DNA from: Hyphomicrobiales bacterium
Lineage (GTDB): Bacteria; Pseudomonadota; Alphaproteobacteria; Rhizobiales; Rhizobiaceae
Direction: 5' to 3'
Assembly: GCA_900468065.1 (NCBI GenBank)
Contig: UBTA01000057.1
Coordinates: 1-64,000, forward strand
DNA length: 64,000 nt
Part shown: one piece after another, positions 27,679 through 38,033 of the stretch
How positions within the stretch are numbered: the stretch's first letter is position 1
Layout: each line of letters begins with the position of its first letter
Program-made: the position numbers and the translations under genes
The notes under the pieces: generated by a model
Seen by the model: the letters and a program-made list of their open reading frames with translations, nothing else
Databases searched by the model: none
Told to the model about the DNA's origin: nothing

Positions 27679-28716
27679 TCACTCGACCAGCCGGAATTCC
27701 AGCATCAGGTTTCGCTCGAGGATGGAGTGATTATCGTCGGAAACGAGGATGAGGCGGATGTCGCCGCCAGGCTCAACGACGACGTCCAGACCTTCCATAT
27801 TGTCGATCTGGTAGCCCATATCCGCGTTGAGCAGGATTTCACCATCGACGACCGCACCGGGCTTGATATCGTCGCCCTTGATGCGGCGGATCTGCATGCC
27901 AATACCTTCGGCAAAACTGAACCGGCGCTCCAGAATCAACAAATCACCGTTGGGCAGGAAGGCACCGTCAGTCACCGCGAAAGGCGCTTTCTGAACGACA
28001 CCGAAAATACCCTTGCGTGGACCGTCGAGGACGGCGGCCAGGAGATGGCCGTTCGTGTCGAAACTCAGCTCGGAAACCACAACGGCTCCGCCCGCAAGCG
28101 GGCCGTCTTGTGGCGCAACGGCAATGGTCTCAATGCCGCGATTGCGGCGAAGCGACGTCGGCGGGATGACAATCGGCAAAGTGGCAATCGGCCCGGACTG
28201 GGCAAAGCTGGGATCCGGATAGACATCGACGCGGTGGAGCCCCTCATAGCTGGCGAGAACCGCGCCGTCGCGCAGCGCCACACCCTCACAGTCCATGCGC
28301 TCCTTGACCTGCTCTGACCGGCCGTTGGCATCGATCATCGAGGTAACCGTCAGCTCGCTCGTACCCACCAGCCGGCCCTTCTGGTCGCGCTCGATTTCGC
28401 CTTCGACCCAATGGCCCGTATCCATGATCGCGAGGAAGGATTTCCGGTCGGGGCGAAAGCGGATTGACGAGATAGCACCGAGCAGGGCGTTCGACGACGA
28501 CATTTCGATGCCGCCGATAAACTCCAGCTTGCCGAACAGCTTCTGGTCCGAACCAATCTTGAAATTCTCGATCTGCCGGCTTTTTACCGGAACGATTTCC
28601 GAAGGCGCCAGCGGTGCCGCAGCCGAGGGCGCGACGGCCAGGAACAGGGAAAAGGCGGCGGCCTGAATCAGTGTCGCTTTCAAAAGACGTCCTTCCGGCA
28701 TGCCGGCACGGAGCAC
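27679..28716 (-). CDS. Exported esterase-like activity of phytase family protein
   Basis: A 345-residue predicted periplasmic protein. A signal peptide (LIQAAAFSLFLAVAPSAAA) leads into the phytase-like beta-propeller domain: GGIEMSSSNALLGAISSIRF, FLAIMDTGHWVEGEI, MDCEGVALRDGAVLASYEG, FLPNGDLLILERRFSFAEGI split between blades and NMEGLDVV. The GTG at 28716 is preferred to the ATG at 28701 because a GGAG lies 7 nt before it. Substrate is unknown. It lies 76 bp downstream of cobT and may be read through from cobST. Confidence 0.87.
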   Translation of the reverse strand: MLRAGMPEGRLLKATLIQAAAFSLFLAVAPSAAAPLAPSEIVPVKSRQIENFKIGSDQKLFGKLEFIGGIEMSSSNALLGAISSIRFRPDRKSFLAIMDTGHWVEGEIERDQKGRLVGTSELTVTSMIDANGRSEQVKERMDCEGVALRDGAVLASYEGLHRVDVYPDPSFAQSGPIATLPIVIPPTSLRRNRGIETIAVAPQDGPLAGGAVVVSELSFDTNGHLLAAVLDGPRKGIFGVVQKAPFAVTDGAFLPNGDLLILERRFSFAEGIGMQIRRIKGDDIKPGAVVDGEILLNADMGYQIDNMEGLDVVVEPGGDIRLILVSDDNHSILERNLMLEFRLVE

Positions 28717-28792
28717 AAAGCGGCTCCGGAAAAATCAGCAAGCAATGGGCGGGCAAAGCCGGGACACAGGATGTCCCGGCCAGACAAGATTA

Positions 28793-30697
28793 TCAGCTCG
28801 CACGCCGGCGCCCAGAGGACGCACGGCGGCGGGAACTCTCGTCGTCGAACAGCGACGCCAGTTGCTCGGTCATCGCCCCGGCCAGCTCGTCGGCATCGAC
28901 GATGGTCACGGCCTTTCGATAGTAGCGCGTGACGTCATGACCGATACCGATCGCCAGCAGTTCGACCGGTGAACGCGTTTCAATCTGCTCGATGACGGCG
29001 CGCAAGTGGCGCTCGAGATAGTTTCCCGGATTGACCGACAGGGTGGAATCGTCGACCGGCGCACCATCGGAGATCATCATCAGGATGCGACGCTGCTCGG
29101 AGCGGCCGAGCAGCCGGTTATGCGCCCAGATCAGCGCTTCGCCGTCGATGTTTTCCTTGAGCAGGCCTTCCCGCATCATCAGGCCGAGATTGCGGCGTGC
29201 GCGGCGCCACGGGGCGTCAGCGGACTTGTAAATGATGTGGCGAAGATCGTTGAGGCGGCCGGGCGTCTGCGGCTTGCCGCTGGCTAGCCACTTTTCACGC
29301 GACTGTCCGCCCTTCCAGGCCTTGGTGGTGAAACCGAGGATCTCGACCTTGACGCCGCAGCGCTCCAGCGTGCGGGCAAGGATGTCCGCGCACGTAGCGG
29401 CGACCGTAATCGGCCGGCCGCGCATCGAACCGGAATTGTCGATCAACAGCGTCACGACCGTATCGCGGAAGTTGGTATCCTTTTCCCGCTTGAAGGACAG
29501 CGGCTGCATCGGGTCGATGATCATGCGCGTCAGCCGCGCCGAATCGAGATAGCCCTCTTCCAGATCGAATTCCCACGAGCGGTTCTGCTGCGCCATCAGG
29601 CGCCGCTGCAACCGGTTGGCCAGACGCCCGACGGCGCCCTGCAAATGGGCCAGCTGCTTGTCGAGGAATGCACGCAGGCGATCGAGCTCGGCTTCGTCGC
29701 AAAGCTCTTCGGCGGTGGTTGTCTCATCGAATTCCTCGGTGAAGACGCCGTAATCGACCTTCTCGTTGAAATCGTCGAAAGGATGGCTCGGCCGCTTGAC
29801 CTCGCCGGGCGTTTCGCTGTCATCCTCACCGTCGTCCGACATCTCCTCTTCGGAGATTTCGGCACCGTCCATTTCGCCTTCATCCATCTGCTCGTCGGCA
29901 GATTCGTTCTCGTCAGCGGGGGCAGCGTCGGAACCAGCATCCTCGTCGGAGCTGTTTTCATCCTGCTCCTGGCTGCGCGGCTGGTCTTCGTCGGTCTGGC
30001 TTTCCTGATCGTCCGGCTCGACATCGTCATCGCCGTATTTCTCGGCCATCTCCATCGATGTCAGCATATTGCGCACAACACGTGCGAACGCCTGCTGGTC
30101 ATTGACCGTGGCAGACAGTTCTTTCATGTCGCCGGCAGCTTTTTCCTCGATGAAATCGCGCCAGAGGTCCAGCACCTGGCCGGCGGAGGCCGGCGGCTTC
30201 TGGCCAGTCAGTTTTTCGCGCACGATCAGGGCAACCGCCTCTTCGAGCGGTGCGTCCGCCTGACGGTCGATATTGCCGAAATTGGCCCGGGCGTATTTTT
30301 CATCCAGCATCGACGTGATGTTGCTGGCAACGCCAGTCATGCGCAGCGAACCGATCGCCTCGACGCGCGCCTGCTCGACGGCATCGAAAATGCCGCGCGC
30401 ATCAGCCCCCTGCGGCGCCATCGTCGCGTGGATACGGGCATTGTGGCAGGCCTTGCGCAACGCCATCGAATCGCCGAGCCCGCGGGTAACCGCGAGCTCC
30501 TGGCGCGTCGGCCGCTTGGAGATTTCCGGCAGCCGCACGCGCTCGCCGGCAAGACCCGGACGCTCGTTGGCAAACACGACTTCGATTTCCGAATCCCCGG
30601 CAATCGAACGGATGCAACCGGTCAGTGCGCGGCGGAACGGTTCCACGTCCACGACACCGGCCGGCCTTGCTTTCGAATTATCGCCCCGGCCTGCCAT
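28793..30697 (-). CDS. cobT: Aerobic cobaltochelatase subunit CobT
   Basis: A 634-residue cytosolic subunit of the CobNST complex that inserts cobalt into hydrogenobyrinic acid a,c-diamide in aerobic B12 synthesis. The N-terminal domain (1-200) is followed by a strongly acidic linker (about 215-310, rich in Asp/Glu: [17 protein letters not shown]). The C-terminal von Willebrand A domain has the MIDAS motif [11 protein letters not shown] (near residue 415) and [14 protein letters not shown]. CobS is the AAA+ partner and is encoded 3 bp upstream; CobN is not in this window. Confidence 0.96.
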   Translation of the reverse strand: MAGRGDNSKARPAGVVDVEPFRRALTGCIRSIAGDSEIEVVFANERPGLAGERVRLPEISKRPTRQELAVTRGLGDSMALRKACHNARIHATMAPQGADARGIFDAVEQARVEAIGSLRMTGVASNITSMLDEKYARANFGNIDRQADAPLEEAVALIVREKLTGQKPPASAGQVLDLWRDFIEEKAAGDMKELSATVNDQQAFARVVRNMLTSMEMAEKYGDDDVEPDDQESQTDEDQPRSQEQDENSSDEDAGSDAAPADENESADEQMDEGEMDGAEISEEEMSDDGEDDSETPGEVKRPSHPFDDFNEKVDYGVFTEEFDETTTAEELCDEAELDRLRAFLDKQLAHLQGAVGRLANRLQRRLMAQQNRSWEFDLEEGYLDSARLTRMIIDPMQPLSFKREKDTNFRDTVVTLLIDNSGSMRGRPITVAATCADILARTLERCGVKVEILGFTTKAWKGGQSREKWLASGKPQTPGRLNDLRHIIYKSADAPWRRARRNLGLMMREGLLKENIDGEALIWAHNRLLGRSEQRRILMMISDGAPVDDSTLSVNPGNYLERHLRAVIEQIETRSPVELLAIGIGHDVTRYYRKAVTIVDADELAGAMTEQLASLFDDESSRRRASSGRRRAS

Positions 30698-30700
30698 CGA

Positions 30701-31699
30701 TCAGGCCGTGGCTTCGAGCACGATATTGGCAGCACTTTCCTTCAGCTCGACGCCGAAGGCGCGCTGATAGTGTTCCGCCACCAGCGCCCGTTCCAGTTCG
30801 TCGCACTTGTTGAGGAAGGTGACGCGGAAGGCAAAGGCAATATCGCCGAAGATATGCGCGTTTTCAGCCCAGGTGATGACCGTACGCGGGCTCATCACGG
30901 TCGACAGGTCGCCGTTGATGAAGGCTGCACGGGTGAGATCGGCAACACGAACCATCTTCGAGACGGTGTCGCGGCCGCGATCCTTGGTGAAGCCCTTGAC
31001 CTTGGCAGCAACGATATCGACTTCGTTGTCATGCGGCAGATAGTTCAGCGTCGTGACGATCGACCAGCGGTCCATCTGCGCCTGGTTGATCTGCTGCGTG
31101 CCGTGATAAAGCCCGGTCGTATCGCCAAGGCCGACGGTATTGGCCGTCGAAAACAGGCGGAAAGCCGGGTGCGGGCGAATGACGCGGCTCTGGTCAAGCA
31201 GCGTCAGGCGGCCGGAGGATTCCAGAACGCGCTGGATGACGAACATCACGTCCGGGCGGCCGGCGTCATACTCGTCGAAGACCAGCGCGACATTGTGCTG
31301 ATAGGCCCAGGGCAGGATGCCGTCCTTGAATTCGGTGACCTGCATGCCGTCCTTGACGACGATGGCGTCCTTGCCGACGAGATCGATACGGCTGACATGG
31401 CTGTCGAGGTTGACGCGCACGCAGGGCCAGTTGAGGCGGGCCGCGACCTGCTCGATATGGGTCGACTTGCCGGTGCCGTGATAGCCGGACACCATGACGC
31501 GGCGGTTATGGGCAAAGCCGGCGAGGATGGCGAGCGTCGTCTCGCGGTCGAAGAGATAGTCGGGATCAAAATCCGGCACATAGGCATCGGCCTTCGAATA
31601 GGCCGGCACGCGCAGATCGGTATCGATACGGAAAACGTCACGGACGGAAACTGTCGTATCGGGGAGGTTGGAAATATCGAGGTCTACCTTGCTCATCAT
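30701..31699 (-). CDS. cobS: Aerobic cobaltochelatase subunit CobS
   Basis: AAA+ ATPase of MoxR type (332 residues) that forms the motor ring of CobNST with CobT. Walker A is [10 protein letters not shown] (near residues 72-81), Walker [12 protein letters not shown], sensor region [12 protein letters not shown] and arginine-finger region [10 protein letters not shown]. The N-terminus [20 protein letters not shown] is characteristic. Two adjacent ATGs are possible starts, with GGAG just upstream. It forms a two-gene operon with cobT. Confidence 0.96.
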   Translation of the reverse strand: MMSKVDLDISNLPDTTVSVRDVFRIDTDLRVPAYSKADAYVPDFDPDYLFDRETTLAILAGFAHNRRVMVSGYHGTGKSTHIEQVAARLNWPCVRVNLDSHVSRIDLVGKDAIVVKDGMQVTEFKDGILPWAYQHNVALVFDEYDAGRPDVMFVIQRVLESSGRLTLLDQSRVIRPHPAFRLFSTANTVGLGDTTGLYHGTQQINQAQMDRWSIVTTLNYLPHDNEVDIVAAKVKGFTKDRGRDTVSKMVRVADLTRAAFINGDLSTVMSPRTVITWAENAHIFGDIAFAFRVTFLNKCDELERALVAEHYQRAFGVELKESAANIVLEATA

Positions 31700-31789
31700 G
31701 TCTCCAGCACGGTAAAGCCCCTTGACTCGAATGGCGGGGGCGTTCCCGTCTATGCCTTTATAAAAGTGTGACCGTAATAAAACGGGTTC

Positions 31790-32416
31790 CTAGCAGAAGC
31801 CAGCCTGTTTTAACAATTGATATGCCTGGATCACGGCGCGAAAACGCTCTTCCGATCCCCTGTCTCCGCCATTTGCATCGGGGTGATGCTTTTTTACAAG
31901 CTCTTTGTACGCCGTCTTCACATCTGCCGCAGTCGCATTGGCGTGCAGACCGAGCGTTTCGAAGGCCTTTGCCTCCAAAGTCTTCAATTTGCGCAGCCGC
32001 GGTTCCTGCCGGTTGGCGCGGGCGCGCGCCTGATCGACGAAGCCGAAGGGATCGCGCATGCGGGCCTGGGCACCGGCCGAACCCGAGCGCTGCTGCGACT
32101 GCTGCGGCGCATTCTTGGCGTTCTTGTTCACCCCCACCGTCCATGTCGGACGATGCCCGGTGATCGCTTCCTTCTGGTAGCGGGCGATCTCGGTGTCGGA
32201 AAGTCCCGAAAAGTAGTTGTAGCCCTTGTTGTATTCCTTGACGTGCTCGAAGCAGAACATGAAAAATTCGTTTTCGGCATTGCGGCCCACCGGCGCGCGA
32301 TGGATCGCATTCTCCTCGCAGCCGTCCCATTGGCACTTGGGTGCCATCGGCTCGGGTTTCTGGTTCACCTTGCGGCGCGTCCGGATCCCGTCAAAGTATT
32401 TTGAATCAAGTTTCAT
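31790..32416 (-). CDS. J-domain (DnaJ-like) co-chaperone
   Basis: A 208-residue protein with an unusual layout: the J domain is C-terminal (about 145-205; ETLGLHANATAADVKTAYKE, KKHHPDANGGDRGSEERF), with the HPD tripeptide intact. The N-terminal part carries Cys/His pairs (KCQWDGCEENAIHRAP and FFMFCFEHVKEYN) that could bind a metal. HPD means it can stimulate a DnaK-type ATPase; the client is unknown. Start ATG 32416 is preferred to 32452. It is divergent from bolA, a neighbourhood I associate with rhizobial genomes. Confidence 0.9.
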   Translation of the reverse strand: MKLDSKYFDGIRTRRKVNQKPEPMAPKCQWDGCEENAIHRAPVGRNAENEFFMFCFEHVKEYNKGYNYFSGLSDTEIARYQKEAITGHRPTWTVGVNKNAKNAPQQSQQRSGSAGAQARMRDPFGFVDQARARANRQEPRLRKLKTLEAKAFETLGLHANATAADVKTAYKELVKKHHPDANGGDRGSEERFRAVIQAYQLLKQAGFC

Positions 32417-32577
32417 GGCGCTAATTATGGGGCGTGGCGGACGCCACAACAAGAATTGACAAACGGGAATGTTGCAGGCTTTGTGAAGCTATTTTGCACC
32501 GCGCAAAACGCAATCCCGGACGGGTCGTTCGTTTGAGGTCGATGCGTACGGAAAAGCCAGAAAAACGGGGCCAAAAC

Positions 32578-32859
32578 ATGTCGCTTCAAAGCCGCATCGA
32601 AACAAAACTCAACGCGGCATTTTCGCCCGAACGGCTGATCGTTGTCAACGAAAGCCATCTGCATGCTGGCCATCATCCGGACATCGACGGCACCGGCGAA
32701 ACCCATATGCGGGTGCGAATTGTTTCCAGCGCATTTATCGGCATGAGCCGCATCGCCCGCCACCGCGCCATCAATGATATTCTGAAGACCGAAATCGACG
32801 CAGGATTGCATGCGCTCGCCCTTGAGCCGGCTGTTCCCGGGGAAACAACCCGCTGGTAA
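32578..32859 (+). CDS. bolA: BolA family protein
   Basis: A 93-residue KH-like-fold protein that pairs with monothiol glutaredoxins in Fe-S/iron handling and affects morphology and stress responses. The core matches BolA: IETKLNAAFSPERLIVVNES, the invariant His region SHLHAGHHPDIDGTGETHMR and FIGMSRIARHRAINDIL. The ATG at 32578 begins the conserved fold; an in-frame ATG at 32542 would add 12 charged residues. It is divergent from the J-domain gene. Confidence 0.92.
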   Translation: MSLQSRIETKLNAAFSPERLIVVNESHLHAGHHPDIDGTGETHMRVRIVSSAFIGMSRIARHRAINDILKTEIDAGLHALALEPAVPGETTRW

Positions 32860-33074
32860 GGTTAGAGGTAGCATTTATCGAAGCAACGGACGTAAACCGA
32901 AGGGTTTAATTCCTGCTGAATTGACGAGATTGTGGGCAACATCTACACTTGTAGGTGGGGCGAGAGAATTACCGGATCGGGCGATCCGTCCATTATTGCG
33001 ACATACAGAAAATTTTCATAGGCGGAGCCGGTTCAAGGTTGTCCGGAGAGCCTCTTGTTTCAGGGGTCAAGGTG

Positions 33075-34661
33075 ATGCTCAGGAGGTTTGGGCTTGCCGC
33101 GGCGTTTATCGCTGCGTTTCTGACGTTCAGTCCGGTATCGGCAGCAACGCCATCCGGTAAAAAAGTCGCCCTTGTGATGGGCAACAGTGCCTACAAGCAT
33201 GCGGTCGAATTGCCGAACCCGAAAAACGACGCCAAGCTGATGGCGGAAACGTTCCGCACGGCAGGCTTCACCGTCATCGAAGGCGAAGATCTCGACAAGA
33301 CGGCGATGAGCACACTGGTCGACCAATTCACCGAAATCGCCTATGACGCAGATATCGCCGTCGTCTACTATGCCGGCCACGGCCTGCAGGTCGATGGGCG
33401 GAACTATCTCGTGCCGATCGACGCACAGCTGGAAAAGGCAGCCCAGCTGCAGACCCGCACTGTGCCTGCCGAAAAATTCCTCGCCGCCCTGCCGCCGGAC
33501 CCGGCCGTCAGCATCATCATTCTGGATGCCTGCCGCGACAATCCGCTGGCACGCTCGCTGGCAAAGGCCATGCCGGCCAGCCGCTCCGCCTCGATGGGTG
33601 TGGGTCTTGCACCAGTGCAAGCCAACAACCAGACATCCGGATCGGGCGGGTTGCTGATCGCCTATGCGACAGATCCGGGTGCCGTGGCCTATGACGGCAA
33701 GGGCATCAACAGCCCCTACACGACCGCGCTTGCACGGCATCTGACGACACCGGGGCTTGAAATCCAGAGTGCCCTGACGCGGGTCCGCGCCGACGTCTCG
33801 GAAGCGACTGGTGGCGCCCAGCATCCCTGGCACAATGCCTCGCTGTCTCGCGAAGTCTTCATCGGTGGAGAGCCTGCCGCGCAAGCAGCCCTCCCTACGC
33901 CCTCTGAAGTGAAGCCTGCGGGTGAGGCCACTTCGGCCGATGCGAACGGCGTCAGCTGGACCGTCGAGCAGAAACTCTGGGAAGAAGCGTCGAAGCGCAA
34001 CACGGTCGCGCATTACGAGCTTTACCTGCAGCAATATCCGAGCGGTAATTTTGCCACCCTTGCCAAGCTCAATCTCGACCAGCTGAAGGCTACGGCAACA
34101 ACTGAAGTTGCCTCCGTTGCGCCAGCCGGCGAGGCGACAGCCTCCGCCTCACAGGTCCGCACCGCTGTCGCCATGCCGGATGATGTCAAGCTCAGCGTCG
34201 GAACGCCGGAAACGGAAACCGCCCTGAACCTCGACAAGGAAGGCAGGATCGATCTGCAGCTGCGGCTCGGCGCGCTCGGCCATGTCACCGGCGGTGCCGA
34301 TGGTGCGCTTGGCGCCCGGTCACGCACGGCGATCGGCGCATGGCAAAAGCAGAACGGCATGATGGAAACAACCTACCTGACACAGCAGCAACACATGTTC
34401 CTTGTCGTTCAGACCGATCCAATGATGCCGCAGATCCGCGCCCAGTATCAGGCCCAGAAAGCCGCCATTGCTGTTCGCAAGGCCCAAAACCCGGTTCGCC
34501 AGAAGGTGGCTGGGCAGCGCGTCAAGAGACAACACGAGGGGGCAACCCTGGAAGGTCCTGTCGAACGCCAGGGCAATAGTGGCGGAGTGGATCCGGCGGG
34601 CGCTGCCTTCGCCGGCGGTCTGCTCGGCGGCGCTCTCGGCGGCATCATCGGCAACCGTTAA
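33075..34661 (+). CDS. Exported caspase-like (C14) protein with peptidoglycan-binding-like domain and glycine zipper
   Basis: A 528-residue predicted periplasmic or surface protein. A signal peptide (FGLAAAFIAAFLTFSPVSAA) precedes a caspase-like domain (about 25-260), with the catalytic dyad in VVYYAGHGLQ (His) and IIILDACRDNPLA (Cys). A middle segment has WTVEQKLWEEA and HYELYLQQYPSGNFA, as in other rhizobial metacaspase-like proteins. A region like a peptidoglycan-binding repeat (RLGALGHVTGGADGALGARS) follows. The last residues form a glycine zipper (GGLLGGALGGIIGNR). Proteolytic target unknown. The start was placed at 33075, right before the signal. Confidence 0.88.
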   Translation: MLRRFGLAAAFIAAFLTFSPVSAATPSGKKVALVMGNSAYKHAVELPNPKNDAKLMAETFRTAGFTVIEGEDLDKTAMSTLVDQFTEIAYDADIAVVYYAGHGLQVDGRNYLVPIDAQLEKAAQLQTRTVPAEKFLAALPPDPAVSIIILDACRDNPLARSLAKAMPASRSASMGVGLAPVQANNQTSGSGGLLIAYATDPGAVAYDGKGINSPYTTALARHLTTPGLEIQSALTRVRADVSEATGGAQHPWHNASLSREVFIGGEPAAQAALPTPSEVKPAGEATSADANGVSWTVEQKLWEEASKRNTVAHYELYLQQYPSGNFATLAKLNLDQLKATATTEVASVAPAGEATASASQVRTAVAMPDDVKLSVGTPETETALNLDKEGRIDLQLRLGALGHVTGGADGALGARSRTAIGAWQKQNGMMETTYLTQQQHMFLVVQTDPMMPQIRAQYQAQKAAIAVRKAQNPVRQKVAGQRVKRQHEGATLEGPVERQGNSGGVDPAGAAFAGGLLGGALGGIIGNR

Positions 34662-34680
34662 GGCTGCCCCAACGTACGCC

Positions 34681-36015
34681 TCATTCAATACCTTCGCTCT
34701 TCATCGAGAGCGGAGGCATTGTTGCATCGTCGGCCGGCCTGATTCTGAGCCGCGTGATCCGGTTCTTCACCCGCTTCATTACGGTGAAGCGTTTGCCATA
34801 GAAGGTGAATGCCTGCCGCTCTTCAGGGATCGTCTTGGATTCGTGAATCACAAGCCCGGCCACCGTCGTCGCTTCCTCGTCCGGCAAGTTCCAGTCGAGT
34901 GCGCGATTGAGATCGCGGATCGGCACGCTGCCATCGACGACGATCGAGCCGTCGGCCTCCTGGCGCACACCCTGGATTTCGATATCATGCTCGTCGGAAA
35001 TATCGCCGACGATTTCCTCCAGAATATCCTCTAGCGTCACCAGCCCCTGTACTTCGCCATATTCATCAACGACGATGGCGAAATGCACCTTGCGGCGCAG
35101 GAAGGCGTTGAGCTGTTCTTTCAGATTGGTGGTCTCAGGCACGAACCACGGTTTTTGCGCGATCCGGACGATATCGAGATTTTCCGGCTCGACATCGGTT
35201 TCAGCAAGCGCCCGCAACAGGTCCTTGGCGTGCACGACGCCGATAATGTTGTCGGTCGAGCCGCGCCAGACCGGCATGCGCGTATAGGGGCTTTCAAGAA
35301 CCGCGCGAACTGCGACTTCCGGCGCATCGTCGGCATTGATACCGCGCATCGAGGTGCGGTGGATCATGATGTCGGAGATTTCCAGCTCGCCCAGATCGAG
35401 AACGCCGCCGAGCCGGTCGCGGTCGGCCTTGATGACGGAGCCTTCCCGATGCAGAAAATCGACGGCACCACGCAATTCTTCATGCGCCGTGAGCATCGGC
35501 ATTTCGGAGGAAAGACTGACGCCGAACAGGCCGAGAATGCGCCGTACGATCCAATTCACCAAGCTTGAGACCGGACCGACCACCATAACGATGATGTGAA
35601 CGGTTCGCGCAACCCCGAGCGCAAACCGGTCGGGCGCCGCGATTGCCCAGCTCTTGGGCAGCACCTCGGCGAAGATGACCAGAATGACGGTCATCGCCAA
35701 CGTCGCGTAGGCAACGCCGGATGGACCGAAGAAATGCAGGAACAGGCTGGTGGCGATCGACGACGACAGAATATTGGCGAGGTTGTTGCCGATCAAAAGC
35801 GCCCCGATCAGCCGGTCGCGGCGTTCGATCAGGCGGTTGACCATACCGGCCCGCTCGTCGCCATTATTCTCAAGTGTATGCATGCGCGACCGCGAGGCCG
35901 CAGTGAGCGCGGTTTCCGAGCCCGAGAAAAACGCCGACAGCACGATCATCACCAGAATGATCAGAATGCCCGGACCGTAGTCCGTCAGGAAAAACGTGAA
36001 TGTCTCGTTGCTCAT
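34681..36015 (-). CDS. HlyC/CorC-family membrane protein (CNNM + CBS + CorC domains)
   Basis: A 444-residue inner-membrane protein of the CorB/CorC (hemolysin-III-unrelated) family, proposed to take part in magnesium/cobalt homeostasis. A DUF21/CNNM domain with 3-4 helices fills residues 10-190 ([42 protein letters not shown]). A CBS pair follows (about 205-330; [31 protein letters not shown]), then the FAD-like CorC_HlyC domain (about 345-430; [17 protein letters not shown]). Its ATG overlaps the aroB stop by 4 bp (ATGA), so aroK-aroB and this gene form one operon. Confidence 0.93.
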   Translation of the reverse strand: MSNETFTFFLTDYGPGILIILVMIVLSAFFSGSETALTAASRSRMHTLENNGDERAGMVNRLIERRDRLIGALLIGNNLANILSSSIATSLFLHFFGPSGVAYATLAMTVILVIFAEVLPKSWAIAAPDRFALGVARTVHIIVMVVGPVSSLVNWIVRRILGLFGVSLSSEMPMLTAHEELRGAVDFLHREGSVIKADRDRLGGVLDLGELEISDIMIHRTSMRGINADDAPEVAVRAVLESPYTRMPVWRGSTDNIIGVVHAKDLLRALAETDVEPENLDIVRIAQKPWFVPETTNLKEQLNAFLRRKVHFAIVVDEYGEVQGLVTLEDILEEIVGDISDEHDIEIQGVRQEADGSIVVDGSVPIRDLNRALDWNLPDEEATTVAGLVIHESKTIPEERQAFTFYGKRFTVMKRVKNRITRLRIRPADDATMPPLSMKSEGIE

Positions 36016-37145
36016 CCCGGGTGCTTTTCCTTCAGAAAGGCGCTGACTTCCGAACCCGGAACATCATCGGCAACAAAGGATTGGCCGATGCCGCGCGTCA
36101 GGATGAAGGTGAGCTTGCCACCGCTGACCTTCTTGTCCTGAGCAATGGCGTCCATCAGCTTTTCCACAGGCGGCAAGGTACCGGGAATTTCATCCATGCG
36201 GGTCGGCAGGCCCACCGCCCTCAGATGGGCTTCGACGCGTTTGGCATCATCGGGGCTCGCCAGATTCATGCGGGCCGAAAACTGATGCGCCAGCACCATG
36301 CCGATCGCCACGCCCTCGCCGTGGACCAGACGTGTACCATCATACTGTGTCGCCGCTTCCAGCGCATGGCCGAATGTGTGGCCAAGATTGAGCAGCGCGC
36401 GCTGGCCATTCTCACGCTCGTCGGCGGCAACCACGTCGGCCTTGGCCTGGCAGCTGATGGCGATCGCCTCGATGCGGGCATCACCACCGGCAAACACCGC
36501 CTGCCAGTTCTTTTCCAGCCAGGCAAAGAAGTCCGGCTTGTCGATCAGTCCGTATTTGGCGACTTCGGCATAACCGGCCTTAAATTCGCGCGGGCTCAGC
36601 GTATCCAGCACGTCGGTATCGGCCAGCACGAGGTCCGGCTGGTGGAAAACGCCGATCAGGTTCTTGCCATGCGGCGAGTTGATGCCGGTCTTGCCGCCGA
36701 CGGATGAGTCTACCTGCGCCAAGAGCGAAGTCGGAATCTGGATGAACCGCGATCCGCGCCGCGCGATACCCGCCGCAAAGCCGGTGAGATCGCCGATGAC
36801 GCCACCGCCGAGCGCGATGACCGCATCATTGCGCTCGATACGGGCACCGAGGATCACCTCGCAAACCGGGATCAGGTGTTCGAAGCTCTTGGTCTTTTCA
36901 CCAGCCGGCAGAACCAGCGACACGGCCGTGATGCCCTGCGCCTTCAGGCTTTCCACCAGCCGCTCGAGATAGAGCGGCGCGACATGCTCGTCGGTGATGA
37001 CCGCCATGCGCCGGCCCTTCAGCCGGCCGGCGATCTCGCCTGCGGCGGTGGCGATCAGGCCGGGACCGATGAGAATATCGTAGGAACGATCGCCCAGATT
37101 GACGCGAACGGTTTTGCGGGCGGCGGAGAGGCTGGTCGTGGTCAT
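36012..37145 (-). CDS. aroB: 3-dehydroquinate synthase
   Basis: NAD- and Zn-dependent cyclase (377 residues) that converts DAHP to 3-dehydroquinate, the second shikimate-pathway step. The signatures [44 protein letters not shown] and the Zn-ligand region [11 protein letters not shown] are intact. C-terminal [12 protein letters not shown] is typical. The ATG at 37145 was chosen over 37181. It lies 4 bp downstream of aroK. Confidence 0.96.
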   Translation of the reverse strand: MTTTSLSAARKTVRVNLGDRSYDILIGPGLIATAAGEIAGRLKGRRMAVITDEHVAPLYLERLVESLKAQGITAVSLVLPAGEKTKSFEHLIPVCEVILGARIERNDAVIALGGGVIGDLTGFAAGIARRGSRFIQIPTSLLAQVDSSVGGKTGINSPHGKNLIGVFHQPDLVLADTDVLDTLSPREFKAGYAEVAKYGLIDKPDFFAWLEKNWQAVFAGGDARIEAIAISCQAKADVVAADERENGQRALLNLGHTFGHALEAATQYDGTRLVHGEGVAIGMVLAHQFSARMNLASPDDAKRVEAHLRAVGLPTRMDEIPGTLPPVEKLMDAIAQDKKVSGGKLTFILTRGIGQSFVADDVPGSEVSAFLKEKHPG

Positions 37146-37149
37146 GGCT

Positions 37150-37728
37150 TCACTTCTTCGGGAGAGTGGCGAGAGCGGCAAGAACCTCTTCCACCATCAC
37201 CTCTTTCTTGACATCGCGGGATAGCACGGTCAGATCCGCCTGTGCATAGATCGGATAGCGGGCGTGCATGAGGTTTTCGAGCGTCTGTTTCGGATTTTCT
37301 GTTTTCAGCAGCGGGCGGCTATCGCGCTTGTTGACCCGCTCCCACAGCACGTCGAGTTCGGCATTCAGCCAGACGGAAAGACCGTGGCGCTTGATATGCT
37401 TGCGGGTACGCTCATTGATATAGGCGCCGCCGCCGGTGGAAACGATACGCGGGCCGGTGTTCAGCAGCCGCTTGATGACGCGCGCCTCCAGCGCACGAAA
37501 CTCGTCCTCGCCATAGGCCGCAAACAGTTCGCTGATAGTCATGCGCGAAACGCGCTCGATCTCATGATCGGAATCGACAAAGGGAATGCCGAGCGCCGAG
37601 GCCGTCATCCGGCCGATCGCCGATTTTCCAGCCCCCATCAGACCGACGAAGACGAGGTTTCGTCGCCCGAGCGCGGCCTTCGCTCGCCCGATCAGCGCTT
37701 CGGAAACCGGTTCAATCACGTCGCTCAT
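37150..37728 (-). CDS. aroK: Shikimate kinase
   Basis: ATP-dependent kinase (192 residues) making shikimate 3-phosphate. The P-loop [12 protein letters not shown] lies near residues 29-40. The shikimate-binding DSDHEIE, the FR region in EDEFRALE, the second-substrate loop STGGGAYI and the lid [12 protein letters not shown] are all present. It is first in the operon aroK-aroB-CorC-like. Confidence 0.95.
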   Translation of the reverse strand: MSDVIEPVSEALIGRAKAALGRRNLVFVGLMGAGKSAIGRMTASALGIPFVDSDHEIERVSRMTISELFAAYGEDEFRALEARVIKRLLNTGPRIVSTGGGAYINERTRKHIKRHGLSVWLNAELDVLWERVNKRDSRPLLKTENPKQTLENLMHARYPIYAQADLTVLSRDVKKEVMVEEVLAALATLPKK

Positions 37729-37886
37729 GCAGTTTTAATTTCCCCGTTCCGTTCCGGTATCGACAAAACAGCCGGAAGCGTCAAGACTTCACAGCATACA
37801 AGGCAACGGGAATCCCGTGCGATACAGCGGTTCTTGCACTTGCAAACAGGCATGGTCATATAGACCCCTGACCCTAGGAGTTGAAA

Positions 37887-38033
37887 ATGCCCACCCTGTT
37901 CCGGTTCCTGTTCATCTGCGCCCTGATCGCCGGCGTGATATATGGAACGATGGTGGCGCTGGTGACCTTCGTCAATCCGGTGGAGCGCGACGTGACCATC
38001 CGTATTCCCTCAGAACGGATCAACAAGCCGTAA
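37887..38033 (+). CDS. Small membrane protein upstream of xerD
   Basis: A 48-residue single-pass protein that is easily missed. An N-terminal hydrophobic helix ([20 protein letters not shown]) is followed by [20 protein letters not shown]. An AGGAG box lies 7 nt before the ATG. The TAA stop overlaps the xerD ATG by one base (TAATG), so translation of xerD is probably coupled to it. I do not recognise a function. Confidence 0.78.
   Translation: MPTLFRFLFICALIAGVIYGTMVALVTFVNPVERDVTIRIPSERINKP

Noticed and set aside
29645-31771. Very long open frame (708 codons) on the + strand opposite cobT-cobS
   Set aside because: It mirrors two well-conserved genes on the other strand. It is a high-GC codon-bias shadow with no family motifs.
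31700-31789. Cobalamin riboswitch upstream of cobS or the COG0523 gene
   Set aside because: The leaders are short or lack the B12 box (GCCACTG) and its stems.
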